Origin: Planctomycetota bacterium
Lineage (GTDB): Bacteria > Planctomycetota > Planctomycetia > Pirellulales > Lacipirellulaceae
Assembly: GCA_013151315.1 (NCBI GenBank)
Contig: JAADIN010000049.1
Coordinates: 1-9,516, forward strand
Reading direction: 5' to 3'
Length of the DNA stretch: 9,516 nt
This document shows positions 1-4,871 of this stretch, piece after piece. A program made the position numbers and the translations under genes. Each line of letters starts with the position of its first letter. Position 1 is the stretch's first letter. The notes below the pieces were generated by a model that searched no databases, was not told the origin of the DNA, and was given only the letters and a program-made list of their open reading frames with translations.

Positions 1-1
1 C

Positions 2-214
2 CGCGATACGCGGGACGGGACGGCCCGAACTTCGCAAACCGACATCGCTCGACGCGCTGGGATTTCCGAACGAGCGGTACGTCTGGCTATCCGACAGCTC
101 GAACCACTCGGATTGTTGACCGTTGTGTATCGTGGCGGTCTGAATCGAGGGGCTTCGAGATATCGAATTGTACCACTCACAAAAGACTCACAGCGGAAGT
201 GTGGTTCCGGTTAA
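2..214 (+). CDS. Helix-turn-helix protein, 3' end only
   Basis: An open frame enters from the left edge with codons starting at position 2 and ends at a TAA at 212-214, giving the last 70 residues of a protein. The translation contains a clear winged-helix/HTH block: a first helix around TDIARRAGIS, then ERAVRLAIRQLEPLGLL as the recognition helix, then a glycine-rich beta-wing (VYRGGLNRGASRYRIVPL). This resembles the HTH_36 or GntR-like domains found in phage- and plasmid-type replication or regulatory proteins. The N-terminal part is missing, so full length and role cannot be judged. Its position on the integrase side of the tRNA makes it element cargo. DNA binding is well supported; the specific function is not. 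Confidence 0.7.
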   Translation, partial: RDTRDGTARTSQTDIARRAGISERAVRLAIRQLEPLGLLTVVYRGGLNRGASRYRIVPLTKDSQRKCGSG

Positions 215-266
215 CTGCGGAACTTTTGATACCAACACTGAGGAACTCAGCTTCCGGTATCCCATA

Positions 267-299
267 AGGGACCAGAAGGCGTCCGCCTTTTTGTTCCCT
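267..299 (+). terminator. Terminator-like hairpin after the HTH gene
   Basis: An inner stem AAGGC (276-280) pairs with GCCTT (285-289) around a 4-nt loop and runs directly into a stretch of T ending at 292. An outer stem AGGGA (267-271) pairs with TCCCT (295-299). It lies about 50 nt past the stop of the upstream HTH gene and before the next regulator, where a rho-independent terminator would be expected. The rest of the gap 215-402 shows no supported gene; the long frame there that begins at 168 overlaps the HTH gene in another phase and is probably a shadow. Confidence 0.35.
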
Positions 300-402
300 G
301 ACGGGAAGTCGGACGCAAAAGCAGAAGGGAGTAGCGCCATTATCACTACCAACCCCAGCACGCTGGCAGCCGCCGGTAGCACTGGACAACATGGAACCGA
401 AT

Positions 403-420
403 ATGTACCATTTAGTACAT
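403..420. promoter_or_regulatory. Palindromic operator-like site at the regulator start
   Basis: The sequence ATGTACCATTTAGTACAT is a perfect 6-bp inverted repeat with a 6-bp spacer. Its last two bases are the A and T of the ATG start codon of the small HTH gene at 419. A symmetric site of this size at the start of a gene for a small XRE-type protein is typical of an autoregulatory operator. Binding is inferred, not shown. Confidence 0.4.
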
Positions 421-637
421 GCCTTCAAAACGAAAGAAGTACCGAACGATCACCGACACACTTCGGCGAGCTATTAACGACAGCGAATTGTCGTTTAAGG
501 CGCTCGAACGTGAAACGGGCGTTGTGAGGCAGTCGCTAATGAAATTTGCCCGAGGCGAGCGAAGCCTGCGACTCGATATGGCCGACAAGCTGGCGAAGTT
601 TTTCGGATTGGAAATCACAGATCGCAAAGGGAAATAG
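419..637 (+). CDS. Small XRE-type helix-turn-helix regulator
   Basis: This gene encodes 72 residues. The N-terminus is basic (PSKRKKYR), followed by a five-helix XRE-like fold: TITDTLRRAINDSELSF, ALERETGV, then VRQSLMKFARGERSL as the probable recognition helix, and LDMADKLAKFFGLEI. Small HTH proteins of this kind commonly sit directly upstream of tyrosine integrases in planctomycete islands, and here only 3 nt separate its stop from the integrase start. The two are therefore almost certainly co-transcribed, and it may control excision or integrase expression. There is no obvious Shine-Dalgarno before the ATG, and a palindrome overlaps the start codon, suggesting autorepression. It is too short to carry another domain. 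An excisionase-like role is possible, but nothing in the sequence separates that from simple repression. Confidence 0.8.
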   Translation: MPSKRKKYRTITDTLRRAINDSELSFKALERETGVVRQSLMKFARGERSLRLDMADKLAKFFGLEITDRKGK

Positions 638-640
638 CCC

Positions 641-1891
641 ATGGCTAGCATATCCAACGACCCTAACGGCCGCCGTCGATTGATGTTTACCAACGTCAAC
701 GGACGCCGGCAGACCGTGCGGCTGGGCAAGATGCCCAAGCGAACGGCCGAATCGGTCAAGGTCTACGTCGAGCACCTGCTGACGGCTCAACTGAGCAAAC
801 AGCCTATCGATGGCGAAACGGCCCGTTGGGTCGCTTCGCTTGATGACGTGTTGGCCGACAAGCTGGCGAAGGTCGGACTAATCCAACAGCGGGACTCGGC
901 AACGCTTGCTCCCTTTGTCGATGGCTACATCGGGCAAGACGTGAAGCCGGGAACGGCAACGGTCTATGGCCATACGCGGCGATGCTTGGTCGCATTCTTC
1001 GGCGCAGATAAGCCGTTACGAGAATTTACACCGGGCGACGCCGACCAGTGGCGGCTTTTTTTGTTAGCCGAGGGGTTGTCAGAAAATACGACCCGCAGAC
1101 GATGCGGTATTGCCAAGCAGTTTTTCACAACAGCCGTGCGGAAACAGTTCATTCCAGCCAACCCCTTCGAGGAATTGAAAGCCGCAACGATTACCAACCG
1201 TCGCCGCGATTACTTCGTGAGTCGAGAAGAGGCGGCCAAGGTGATCGAGGCTTGCCCCGATGCCCAGTGGCGGCTTTTGTTTACCTTGAGCCGCTACGGC
1301 GGCCTACGCTGCCCTTCCGAGCACTTGGCTATGCGTTGGGGCGATGTGGATTGGGAGCACGCCAGAGTGACCATACGAAGCGCCAAGACAGAACACCATG
1401 AAGGGGGTGAATGCCGGATGATTCCGCTGTTTCCTGAGTTGCGACCGTACTTGGAGGCAGTTTTCGACCAAGCCGAACCGGGAACAGAACACGTGATTAC
1501 TCGTTACCGCCGTAGCAACGTGAATCTACGAACGCAATTGCTCAAGATCATTCGCCGGGCTGGGCTAGAAGCATGGCCGAAGTTATTCCACAATCTGCGA
1601 GCGACTCGGCAGACAGAGTTGGCCGAAGAGTACCCCGCACACGTCGTCTGTTCATGGCTCGGCAACACAAAGGGCGTAGCGATGAAGCACTACTTGCAGA
1701 CAACCGAAGAGCATTTTCAAAAAGCGGCGCAAAATCCGACGCAGACGGTGCATGAAAACGATTGTCAGGCGACGACCGAAAAACAGCAAACCCCGCAAAT
1801 GTCAGACTCTGACAATGCGGGGCAACTACTGAACATGCTTTCAGTGGGCGATACTGGATTCGAACCAGTGACCCCTAGCTTGTCGAGCTAG
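641..1891 (+). CDS. Tyrosine site-specific integrase
   Basis: This 416-residue tyrosine recombinase cuts and rejoins DNA at attachment sites. Residues 1-60 are an arm-binding-like beta region, about 85-175 a SAM-like core-binding domain, and about 190-355 the catalytic domain. Catalytic residues visible are Arg223 (GGLRCPSE), a probable beta-hairpin Lys249, His317 and Arg320 (HNLR), and the nucleophile Tyr351 (KHYLQT). The residue that is often His or Trp two motifs earlier is Asn342 (WLGNT). The start is supported by AAAGGGA at 626-632, 8 nt upstream. The last 65 residues after Tyr351 form a polar tail, and its final part (GDTGFEPVTPSLSS) is simply the antisense of a tRNA gene, so the stop lies in the tRNA's anticodon region. 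This C-terminus is expected to change when the element excises and joins its other end. Confidence 0.95.
   Translation: MASISNDPNGRRRLMFTNVNGRRQTVRLGKMPKRTAESVKVYVEHLLTAQLSKQPIDGETARWVASLDDVLADKLAKVGLIQQRDSATLAPFVDGYIGQDVKPGTATVYGHTRRCLVAFFGADKPLREFTPGDADQWRLFLLAEGLSENTTRRRCGIAKQFFTTAVRKQFIPANPFEELKAATITNRRRDYFVSREEAAKVIEACPDAQWRLLFTLSRYGGLRCPSEHLAMRWGDVDWEHARVTIRSAKTEHHEGGECRMIPLFPELRPYLEAVFDQAEPGTEHVITRYRRSNVNLRTQLLKIIRRAGLEAWPKLFHNLRATRQTELAEEYPAHVVCSWLGNTKGVAMKHYLQTTEEHFQKAAQNPTQTVHENDCQATTEKQQTPQMSDSDNAGQLLNMLSVGDTGFEPVTPSLSS
1779..1822 (-). terminator. Rho-independent terminator for the tRNA-Val gene
   Basis: Read on the minus strand, 23 nt after the tRNA's last base there is a two-part hairpin. 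CCCCGCA (1816-1822) pairs with TGCGGGG (1791-1797), and inside it GTCAGA pairs with TCTGAC (1801-1813, one base apart). It is followed by TTTGCTGTTTTT (complement of 1779-1790). The strong GC stem plus T-rich tail is classic for a terminator. It lies entirely within the coding sequence of the integrase tail on the other strand. Confidence 0.65.
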
Positions 1892-1918
1892 TGCTCTAAC
1901 CAACTGAGCTAATCGCCC
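1845..1918 (-). tRNA. tRNA-Val (anticodon GAC)
   Basis: All four arms pair perfectly. The acceptor stem is GGGCGAT with ATCGCCC and discriminator A. The D stem is GCTC with GAGC, enclosing AGTTGGTTA. The anticodon stem is CTAGC with GCTAG, and the T arm is ACTGG-TTCGAAT-CCAGT. The seven-base anticodon loop reads TCGACAA, so the anticodon at positions 34-36 is GAC, valine. CCA is not encoded. Position 33 is C instead of the near-universal U, which is odd in an otherwise canonical gene. The short variable loop excludes a serine reading with anticodon CGA. The gene is the likely attachment site of the element to its left, and its 3' end and terminator lie on the element side. Confidence 0.9.
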
Positions 1919-1931
1919 CTTCTGAAGGGGG

Positions 1932-1959
1932 AATGCAGATTTCGGAATGCGGAATTGCT
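1932..1959 (+). repeat. Heptad array 1 (consensus AATKCGG)
   Basis: Four consecutive 7-bp units, the third a perfect AATGCGG and the others one to three changes away. It lies 14 bp beyond the 5' end of the tRNA gene, in its leader or promoter region. Confidence 0.55.
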
Positions 1960-2135
1960 TGATGCAGGCCGTTCGGCAGGCCAATATCTTGCCTTCCAAG
2001 GCAGTTTAGCAGTTGCCTGATCGGTCGGGTAGGGGCCCGTGCTAGCAGTGAAAAACTCGTTGAGGAAGCCAAATTAGCAGCTCTGCAGAATCCTGCTTGT
2101 CAAACTTTGCTTCTTTCGCTCTATTCTACCGCAAC

Positions 2136-2351
2136 ATGAATAGGAAGGAACCAACGCGGAAGGATCGGCAAGCCCCAACTCGTTATCCCCAGGCTCGTTA
2201 TTTTAGTCTGGCCATGGGTGAGTTGGCGTTTTTCTTATTGGCATGGATGCTGGGCATCGTTGCTGCGCTCAACGGAGACCAGCCTCATTCCGGCCCCGAC
2301 GATATTGCTGCGTCAGGTGGCTATTCTAATATGTCTGACGTACTCGATTGA
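2136..2351 (+). CDS. Doubtful 71-residue membrane ORF, possible gene remnant
   Basis: From the ATG at 2136 the frame encodes 71 residues. The N-terminus is strongly basic (MNRKEPTRKDRQ), followed by one hydrophobic segment, residues about 23-45 (LAMGELAFFLLAWMLGIVAA), and then a polar tail. The pattern of a basic start, an acidic residue and a first helix ending in LLAWMLG recalls the N-terminus of CPBP-family intramembrane proteases in planctomycetes, but this is a guess from memory. From about 2290 a different frame reads hydrophobically (PTILLRQVAILICL), so a frameshifted, decayed gene is possible. There is no Shine-Dalgarno. It ends in a direct repeat and then heptad arrays, with no room for a full protease. 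It may equally be non-coding. Confidence 0.3.
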   Translation: MNRKEPTRKDRQAPTRYPQARYFSLAMGELAFFLLAWMLGIVAALNGDQPHSGPDDIAASGGYSNMSDVLD

Positions 2352-2371
2352 GAATGGCTCGATTGAGAATG
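2343..2371 (+). repeat. 14-bp tandem direct repeat
   Basis: CTCGATTGAGAATG occurs at 2343-2356 and again at 2358-2371, separated by one G. The first copy contains the stop codon of the small membrane ORF. Each copy can be read as two 7-mers, in keeping with the heptad structure of the neighbouring arrays. Confidence 0.7.
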
Positions 2372-2379
2372 ACTTCTTG

Positions 2380-2400
2380 AATTCGGATTGCGGAATTTTA
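2380..2400 (+). repeat. Heptad array 2 (AATKCGG)
   Basis: AATTCGG, then ATTGCGG, then a decayed third unit. It faces heptad array 3, which has the opposite orientation and starts 17 bp further on, so the two can pair as arms of a hairpin. Confidence 0.5.
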
Positions 2401-2416
2401 AGACGTCGGCCTTCTT

Positions 2417-2451
2417 TCTCATTCCGCATTCTGTACTCCGCCTTCCGCATT
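2417..2451 (-). repeat. Heptad array 3, overlapping the 3' end of der
   Basis: Five consecutive minus-strand units, two of them perfect AATGCGG (2445-2451 and 2424-2430). They encode the last eleven residues of Der and supply its TGA stop codon at 2419-2421. The array is in register over all 35 bp. Confidence 0.6.
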
Positions 2452-3795
2452 GATTTGGTCTCGGCTATCGCTCGACCGTCGCTTTCGCAAGTACAACTTG
2501 ATTGGGACTTCCTCGAAATTAAATTGCTCGCGTACGGAACTGAGCAAATACCGTTGATAAGGCTGAGAAAGGGCTCTGGGATTGTTGCAAAAGAGCACAA
2601 TCGTCGGGGGCTGAATTCCTACTTGGGTGGCGTAGTAGACCTTCGGTCGGCGATTCTGGAAAAGTGGCGGAGGGGTACGCTGGATTGCGTCGCGAAGCAA
2701 TCGGTTGAGTTGCCCCGTCGAGACACGTTGCCGCGACTGCTTGAACAACATTTGGCCGTGATTTAGTAGCGCCTTGACGTTCTTCCCCGTTTCGCCCGTG
2801 ACAAAGGCGATCGGGGCGAATCGCATCGTCCGAAATTGGTCGTGCAAGTAACGAACCCATTTTTCCGTTGGCATCGATTTGGCCATCACGTCCCATTTAT
2901 TGACCACCAGGACGCACGGTTTGTAGTTTTGGCTGATGTAATCGCAAAGCTGTTTGTCAACTTTGCTGATTCGTTGTGTCGCGTCGAGGAACAGGAAAAC
3001 CACGTCGGCTCGGCGAATGCTACGCTGAGCCCGGTGAGTGCCATAGAAATCAATCGAAGCGCCCTGGCTCTGCCGCCGGCGGATTCCTGGCGTATCAATC
3101 GCTACGAAACTTTTGTCGTCCAACTCAAACCGGATGTCGACGCTGTCGCGGGTCGTGCCTGGCACTTCGCTCACAATCATCCGCTGAGCCTGTGCCAACG
3201 TGTTGCAGAAGGTACTCTTGCCGACGTTGCGTCGTCCGACAATGGCGACCTTCATTTCCGGCTCGGCGTCTGGCGCCTCTTCGCCGTCGACATCAGGAGG
3301 GGGCAGACGTTCGAGAATCATATTCAGCAGAACGCCCCGATTGCGGTTTTGCGTCGCGCTAACGGGAATAATTTTCCCCCGGCCCAGGCGGTAAAAATCG
3401 GATGCCTGATCGTCGAAGCTCGGGACGTCGGCCTTGTTCGCGATACAGATCACCGGGACATCCAGGTGTCGAAGTCGCTGGGCGACCTCTTCGTCTAAGG
3501 GGATGAGACCTTGCCGGACATCGACCACCAACAGGATCACCGAGGCCGAGTCGATGGCCGTTTGGATCTGCTCCTCAATGTGTTGCGTCAGGTTGTCTTC
3601 GTCTTGGTTGCCAATGCCCCCGGTATCGACCAGCTCGAAGAAGCGATCTTCGTGTTCCATCAGATAGTCGACCCGGTCGCGGGTCACGCCCGGACGGTCT
3701 TCCACAATTGCCAACCGCAGTCCTGACAGCCAGTTCAGCAGGCTGCTCTTGCCTACGTTGGGTCGGCCGACAATGACGACTTGGGGGACAGACAT
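2419..3795 (-). CDS. der: GTPase Der (EngA), ribosome assembly
   Basis: Der is an essential double GTPase that assists maturation of the large ribosomal subunit in the cytoplasm. The 458-residue product has two G domains. The first has GRPNVGKSS (10-18), DTGG (57-60), NKAD (120-123) and SAT (146-148). The second has GRRNVGKST (187-195), TTRD (214-217), DTPG (234-237) and NKWD (299-302). A KH-like domain follows to about residue 438, with the usual KxYYATQ and IKLYLRKR endings. I chose the Met at 3795 because the family starts almost directly at the P-loop strand; the longer frame to 3870 would add 25 residues through a hairpin. The family fold ends near LRKRR; the last eleven residues are encoded by heptad repeat and are probably non-functional. 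It is divergent from the glycosylase gene, with an 81-bp gap. Confidence 0.95.
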   Translation of the reverse strand: MSVPQVVIVGRPNVGKSSLLNWLSGLRLAIVEDRPGVTRDRVDYLMEHEDRFFELVDTGGIGNQDEDNLTQHIEEQIQTAIDSASVILLVVDVRQGLIPLDEEVAQRLRHLDVPVICIANKADVPSFDDQASDFYRLGRGKIIPVSATQNRNRGVLLNMILERLPPPDVDGEEAPDAEPEMKVAIVGRRNVGKSTFCNTLAQAQRMIVSEVPGTTRDSVDIRFELDDKSFVAIDTPGIRRRQSQGASIDFYGTHRAQRSIRRADVVFLFLDATQRISKVDKQLCDYISQNYKPCVLVVNKWDVMAKSMPTEKWVRYLHDQFRTMRFAPIAFVTGETGKNVKALLNHGQMLFKQSRQRVSTGQLNRLLRDAIQRTPPPLFQNRRPKVYYATQVGIQPPTIVLFCNNPRALSQPYQRYLLSSVREQFNFEEVPIKLYLRKRRSSDSRDQINAEGGVQNAE

Positions 3796-3800
3796 TGGGA

Positions 3801-3835
3801 GGGGCTGGGGGCTGGAGGCTAGGGGCGGTAGACTG
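3801..3835 (+). repeat. G-rich heptad run in the der/udg gap
   Basis: Five in-register 7-mers: GGGGCTG twice, then GAGGCTA, GGGGCGG and TAGACTG. The unit differs from the AATKCGG family but has the same period. It starts 5 bp upstream of the der start codon, so it falls in the der leader. Confidence 0.5.
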
Positions 3836-3868
3836 GGAAAGCCTACCCAGTCTACTATCCCCAGCCTC
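3815..3868. repeat. Long imperfect inverted repeat between der and udg
   Basis: Arms 3815-3837 and 3846-3868 match at 19 of 23 positions around an 8-nt loop. The inner ten pairs are perfect (GTAGACTGGG with CCCAGTCTAC), as are the outer six (GAGGCT with AGCCTC). It fills most of the divergent intergenic gap, so it would form near the 5' end of either transcript. It could be a regulatory hairpin, a REP-like element or an intergenic mobile repeat. Confidence 0.6.
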
Positions 3869-3876
3869 AATTCTCA

Positions 3877-4632
3877 ATGACGCAGATTCATAAGTCCGTC
3901 GTGCAACTGCTCGAAAGCCTGCATGCAGCTGGCGTCGAGCAGGTTAGCGCCGTTGGCCACGACGAAAGCCCCGCCCAGCCCGTAGATCCTCCGCCGGGGG
4001 TTCCTCCGGCGATCTGTCAGATCGCGGCTATTTCTGCGGATCCCTCCGACGATCCGTCAGATCACGGCGATTTCCCCTCGCTTGCGGTCATGCAGGCGGA
4101 GGTCGCTGCATGCACGCTTTGCCCGGAATTGGCCAGCGCTCGGACCCAGACGGTCTTTGGAGTTGGCAACCCGCAGGCTCGGCTTTGCTTTCTGGGCGAG
4201 GCACCCGGGGCTGATGAAGATCGCCAGGGCGAGCCGTTTGTCGGCCCTGCAGGGCAGCTTCTCAACAAGATTCTCGGGGCCTGCCGTTTGAGCCGCGAGG
4301 ACGTTTACCTCCTCAACGTGCTCAAATGTCGGCCCCCAGAGAATCGCAATCCGGAGGCCGAAGAAGCTCAAAATTGCCGCCATTTTCTCGACCAGCAGTT
4401 GCAGCTTCTCAATCCCGAATTTATCTGCTGTTTGGGGGCCGTGGCGGCACAAAACCTGCTTGGAACGACCTCGGCGATCGGCCGCCTACGCGGTCGCCTC
4501 CACGACTATCGGGGGATACGAGTCGTCTGCACCTATCATCCAGCGTATCTATTGCGTAACCCAGCCGCGAAGAAGCATACCTGGGACGACATGAAACTGT
4601 TGATGCGCGAGATGGGAACTCCGGTCGACTGA
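3877..4632 (+). CDS. Family 4 uracil-DNA glycosylase (Fe-S)
   Basis: This 251-residue enzyme removes uracil from DNA in base-excision repair. Family 4 signatures are clear: four cysteines for a 4Fe-4S cluster at Cys79, Cys82, Cys151 and Cys167; motif A GEAPGADEDRQGEPF (107-121), followed by VGPAGQLLN; and motif B HPAYLLRNP (221-229). The catalytic core is about residues 72-250. Residues 1-27 look like the short N-terminal helix (SVVQLLESLHAAGVEQ) seen in other members, which supports the ATG at 3877 despite no Shine-Dalgarno. Residues about 30-66 are a low-complexity Pro/Asp/Ser linker encoded by an internal DNA duplication. The stop TGA at 4630-4632 shares its last base with a heptad array. 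The related SPO1-type polymerase-associated domain is less likely because both motifs and the cluster are intact. Confidence 0.93.
   Translation: MTQIHKSVVQLLESLHAAGVEQVSAVGHDESPAQPVDPPPGVPPAICQIAAISADPSDDPSDHGDFPSLAVMQAEVAACTLCPELASARTQTVFGVGNPQARLCFLGEAPGADEDRQGEPFVGPAGQLLNKILGACRLSREDVYLLNVLKCRPPENRNPEAEEAQNCRHFLDQQLQLLNPEFICCLGAVAAQNLLGTTSAIGRLRGRLHDYRGIRVVCTYHPAYLLRNPAAKKHTWDDMKLLMREMGTPVD
4003..4074 (+). repeat. Imperfect 32-bp duplication with palindromes inside udg
   Basis: Copies at 4003-4034 and 4043-4074 agree at 28 of 32 positions with a 40-bp period. Each holds a GATC-flanked near-palindrome: GATCTGTCAGATC (4011-4023, perfect) and GATCCGTCAGATC (4051-4063, one mismatched pair). 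As 40 is not a multiple of three, the copies are read in different frames, giving PPAICQIAAIS and then PSDDPSDHGDF in the glycosylase linker. Confidence 0.65.
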
Positions 4633-4659
4633 ATGCGGAATTCGGATTGCGGAATTCGG
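4632..4659 (+). repeat. Heptad array 4 (AATKCGG), at the udg stop
   Basis: Four in-register units starting on the last base of the glycosylase stop codon: AATGCGG, AATTCGG, ATTGCGG and AATTCGG. A TTTTT follows at 4665-4669. It is the cleanest array in the window. Confidence 0.7.
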
Positions 4660-4812
4660 AAGGATTTTTCATTCTGCACTCAATCGACCTTGCCGGTTGT
4701 AACGATCGTGATTCAACGATTTCCTAAACCGCTGGTATTCAAGCCTTAAAACTGTTTCCAGGCGGGCCGCGGCTTGATAGAGTCGAACTGTAGAGCAAAA
4801 GTCACAGTAATT
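4660..4812. other. Unique spacer between two inverted heptad arrays
   Basis: About 150 bp with no supported ORF. A weak pairing CAAGCC (4740-4745) with GGCTTG (4771-4776) is present. The promoter of the downstream gene should be here, but no convincing -35/-10 pair was found. Flanking by arrays 4 and 5 in opposite orientations gives the whole 4632-4847 segment the look of a small inverted-repeat element. Confidence 0.3.
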
Positions 4813-4847
4813 CTGAATTCTGAATTCCGCATTCCAAATTCCGCATT
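4813..4847 (-). repeat. Heptad array 5 (AATKCGG)
   Basis: Five in-register minus-strand units, two of them perfect AATGCGG. It ends 3 bp before the ATG at 4851 and 24 bp before the preferred start at 4872, so it lies in the leader of the downstream gene. Confidence 0.65.
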
Positions 4848-4871
4848 CCCATGTCTCCCCAAAAATTTCCC

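Larger units (their letters stand above)
1..1891 (+). mobile_element. Right end of an integrated element at a tRNA-Val gene
   Basis: The block of an HTH protein, a small XRE-type regulator and a tyrosine integrase, all on the plus strand, ends inside a tRNA gene on the minus strand. An integrase gene lying directly against the 3' end of a tRNA is the usual arrangement of a tRNA-targeted integrative element. The element must extend to the left, because the host genes der, udg and hemW lie to the right of the tRNA. The other attachment repeat, which should copy part of 1845-1890, is outside the window, so the size and cargo of the element are unknown. The exact right boundary is not resolved and could lie anywhere from about 1845 to 1918. 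Confidence 0.55.
1919..2418. other. Gene-poor 500-bp stretch between tRNA and der
   Basis: No well-supported gene is seen here. It holds a 7-bp direct repeat GCAGGCC (1964-1970 and 1976-1982), a short inverted repeat TGCCTT/AAGGCA (1990-2003), a doubtful small membrane ORF (2136-2351), a 14-bp direct repeat (2343-2371) and three heptad arrays, listed separately. The tRNA promoter should be near its left end, reading leftward, but I could not pick out convincing -35 and -10 boxes. Confidence 0.5.

Noticed and set aside
168..527. A 119-codon plus-strand frame covering the gap before the small HTH gene
   Set aside because: It overlaps the end of the upstream HTH gene and the start of the small HTH gene in another phase. 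It shows no recognisable domain and crosses the terminator-like hairpin and the operator palindrome.
1845..1918. tRNA-Ser reading with anticodon CGA, which would restore U33
   Set aside because: It needs the loop shifted by one base, which breaks the fifth stem pair, and the gene lacks the long variable arm of serine tRNAs.
2218..2766. A 182-codon plus-strand frame antisense to der
   Set aside because: The C-terminal half is the shadow of der. The only possible interest is the short hydrophobic stretch near 2290-2340, discussed as a frameshift remnant.
2836..3498. A 220-codon plus-strand frame
   Set aside because: It lies wholly opposite der, whose motifs are complete, and has no domain of its own.
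3796..3870. Longer N-terminus for Der
   Set aside because: It would add 25 residues encoded by the hairpin and heptad run, while Der proteins begin immediately before the first P-loop strand.
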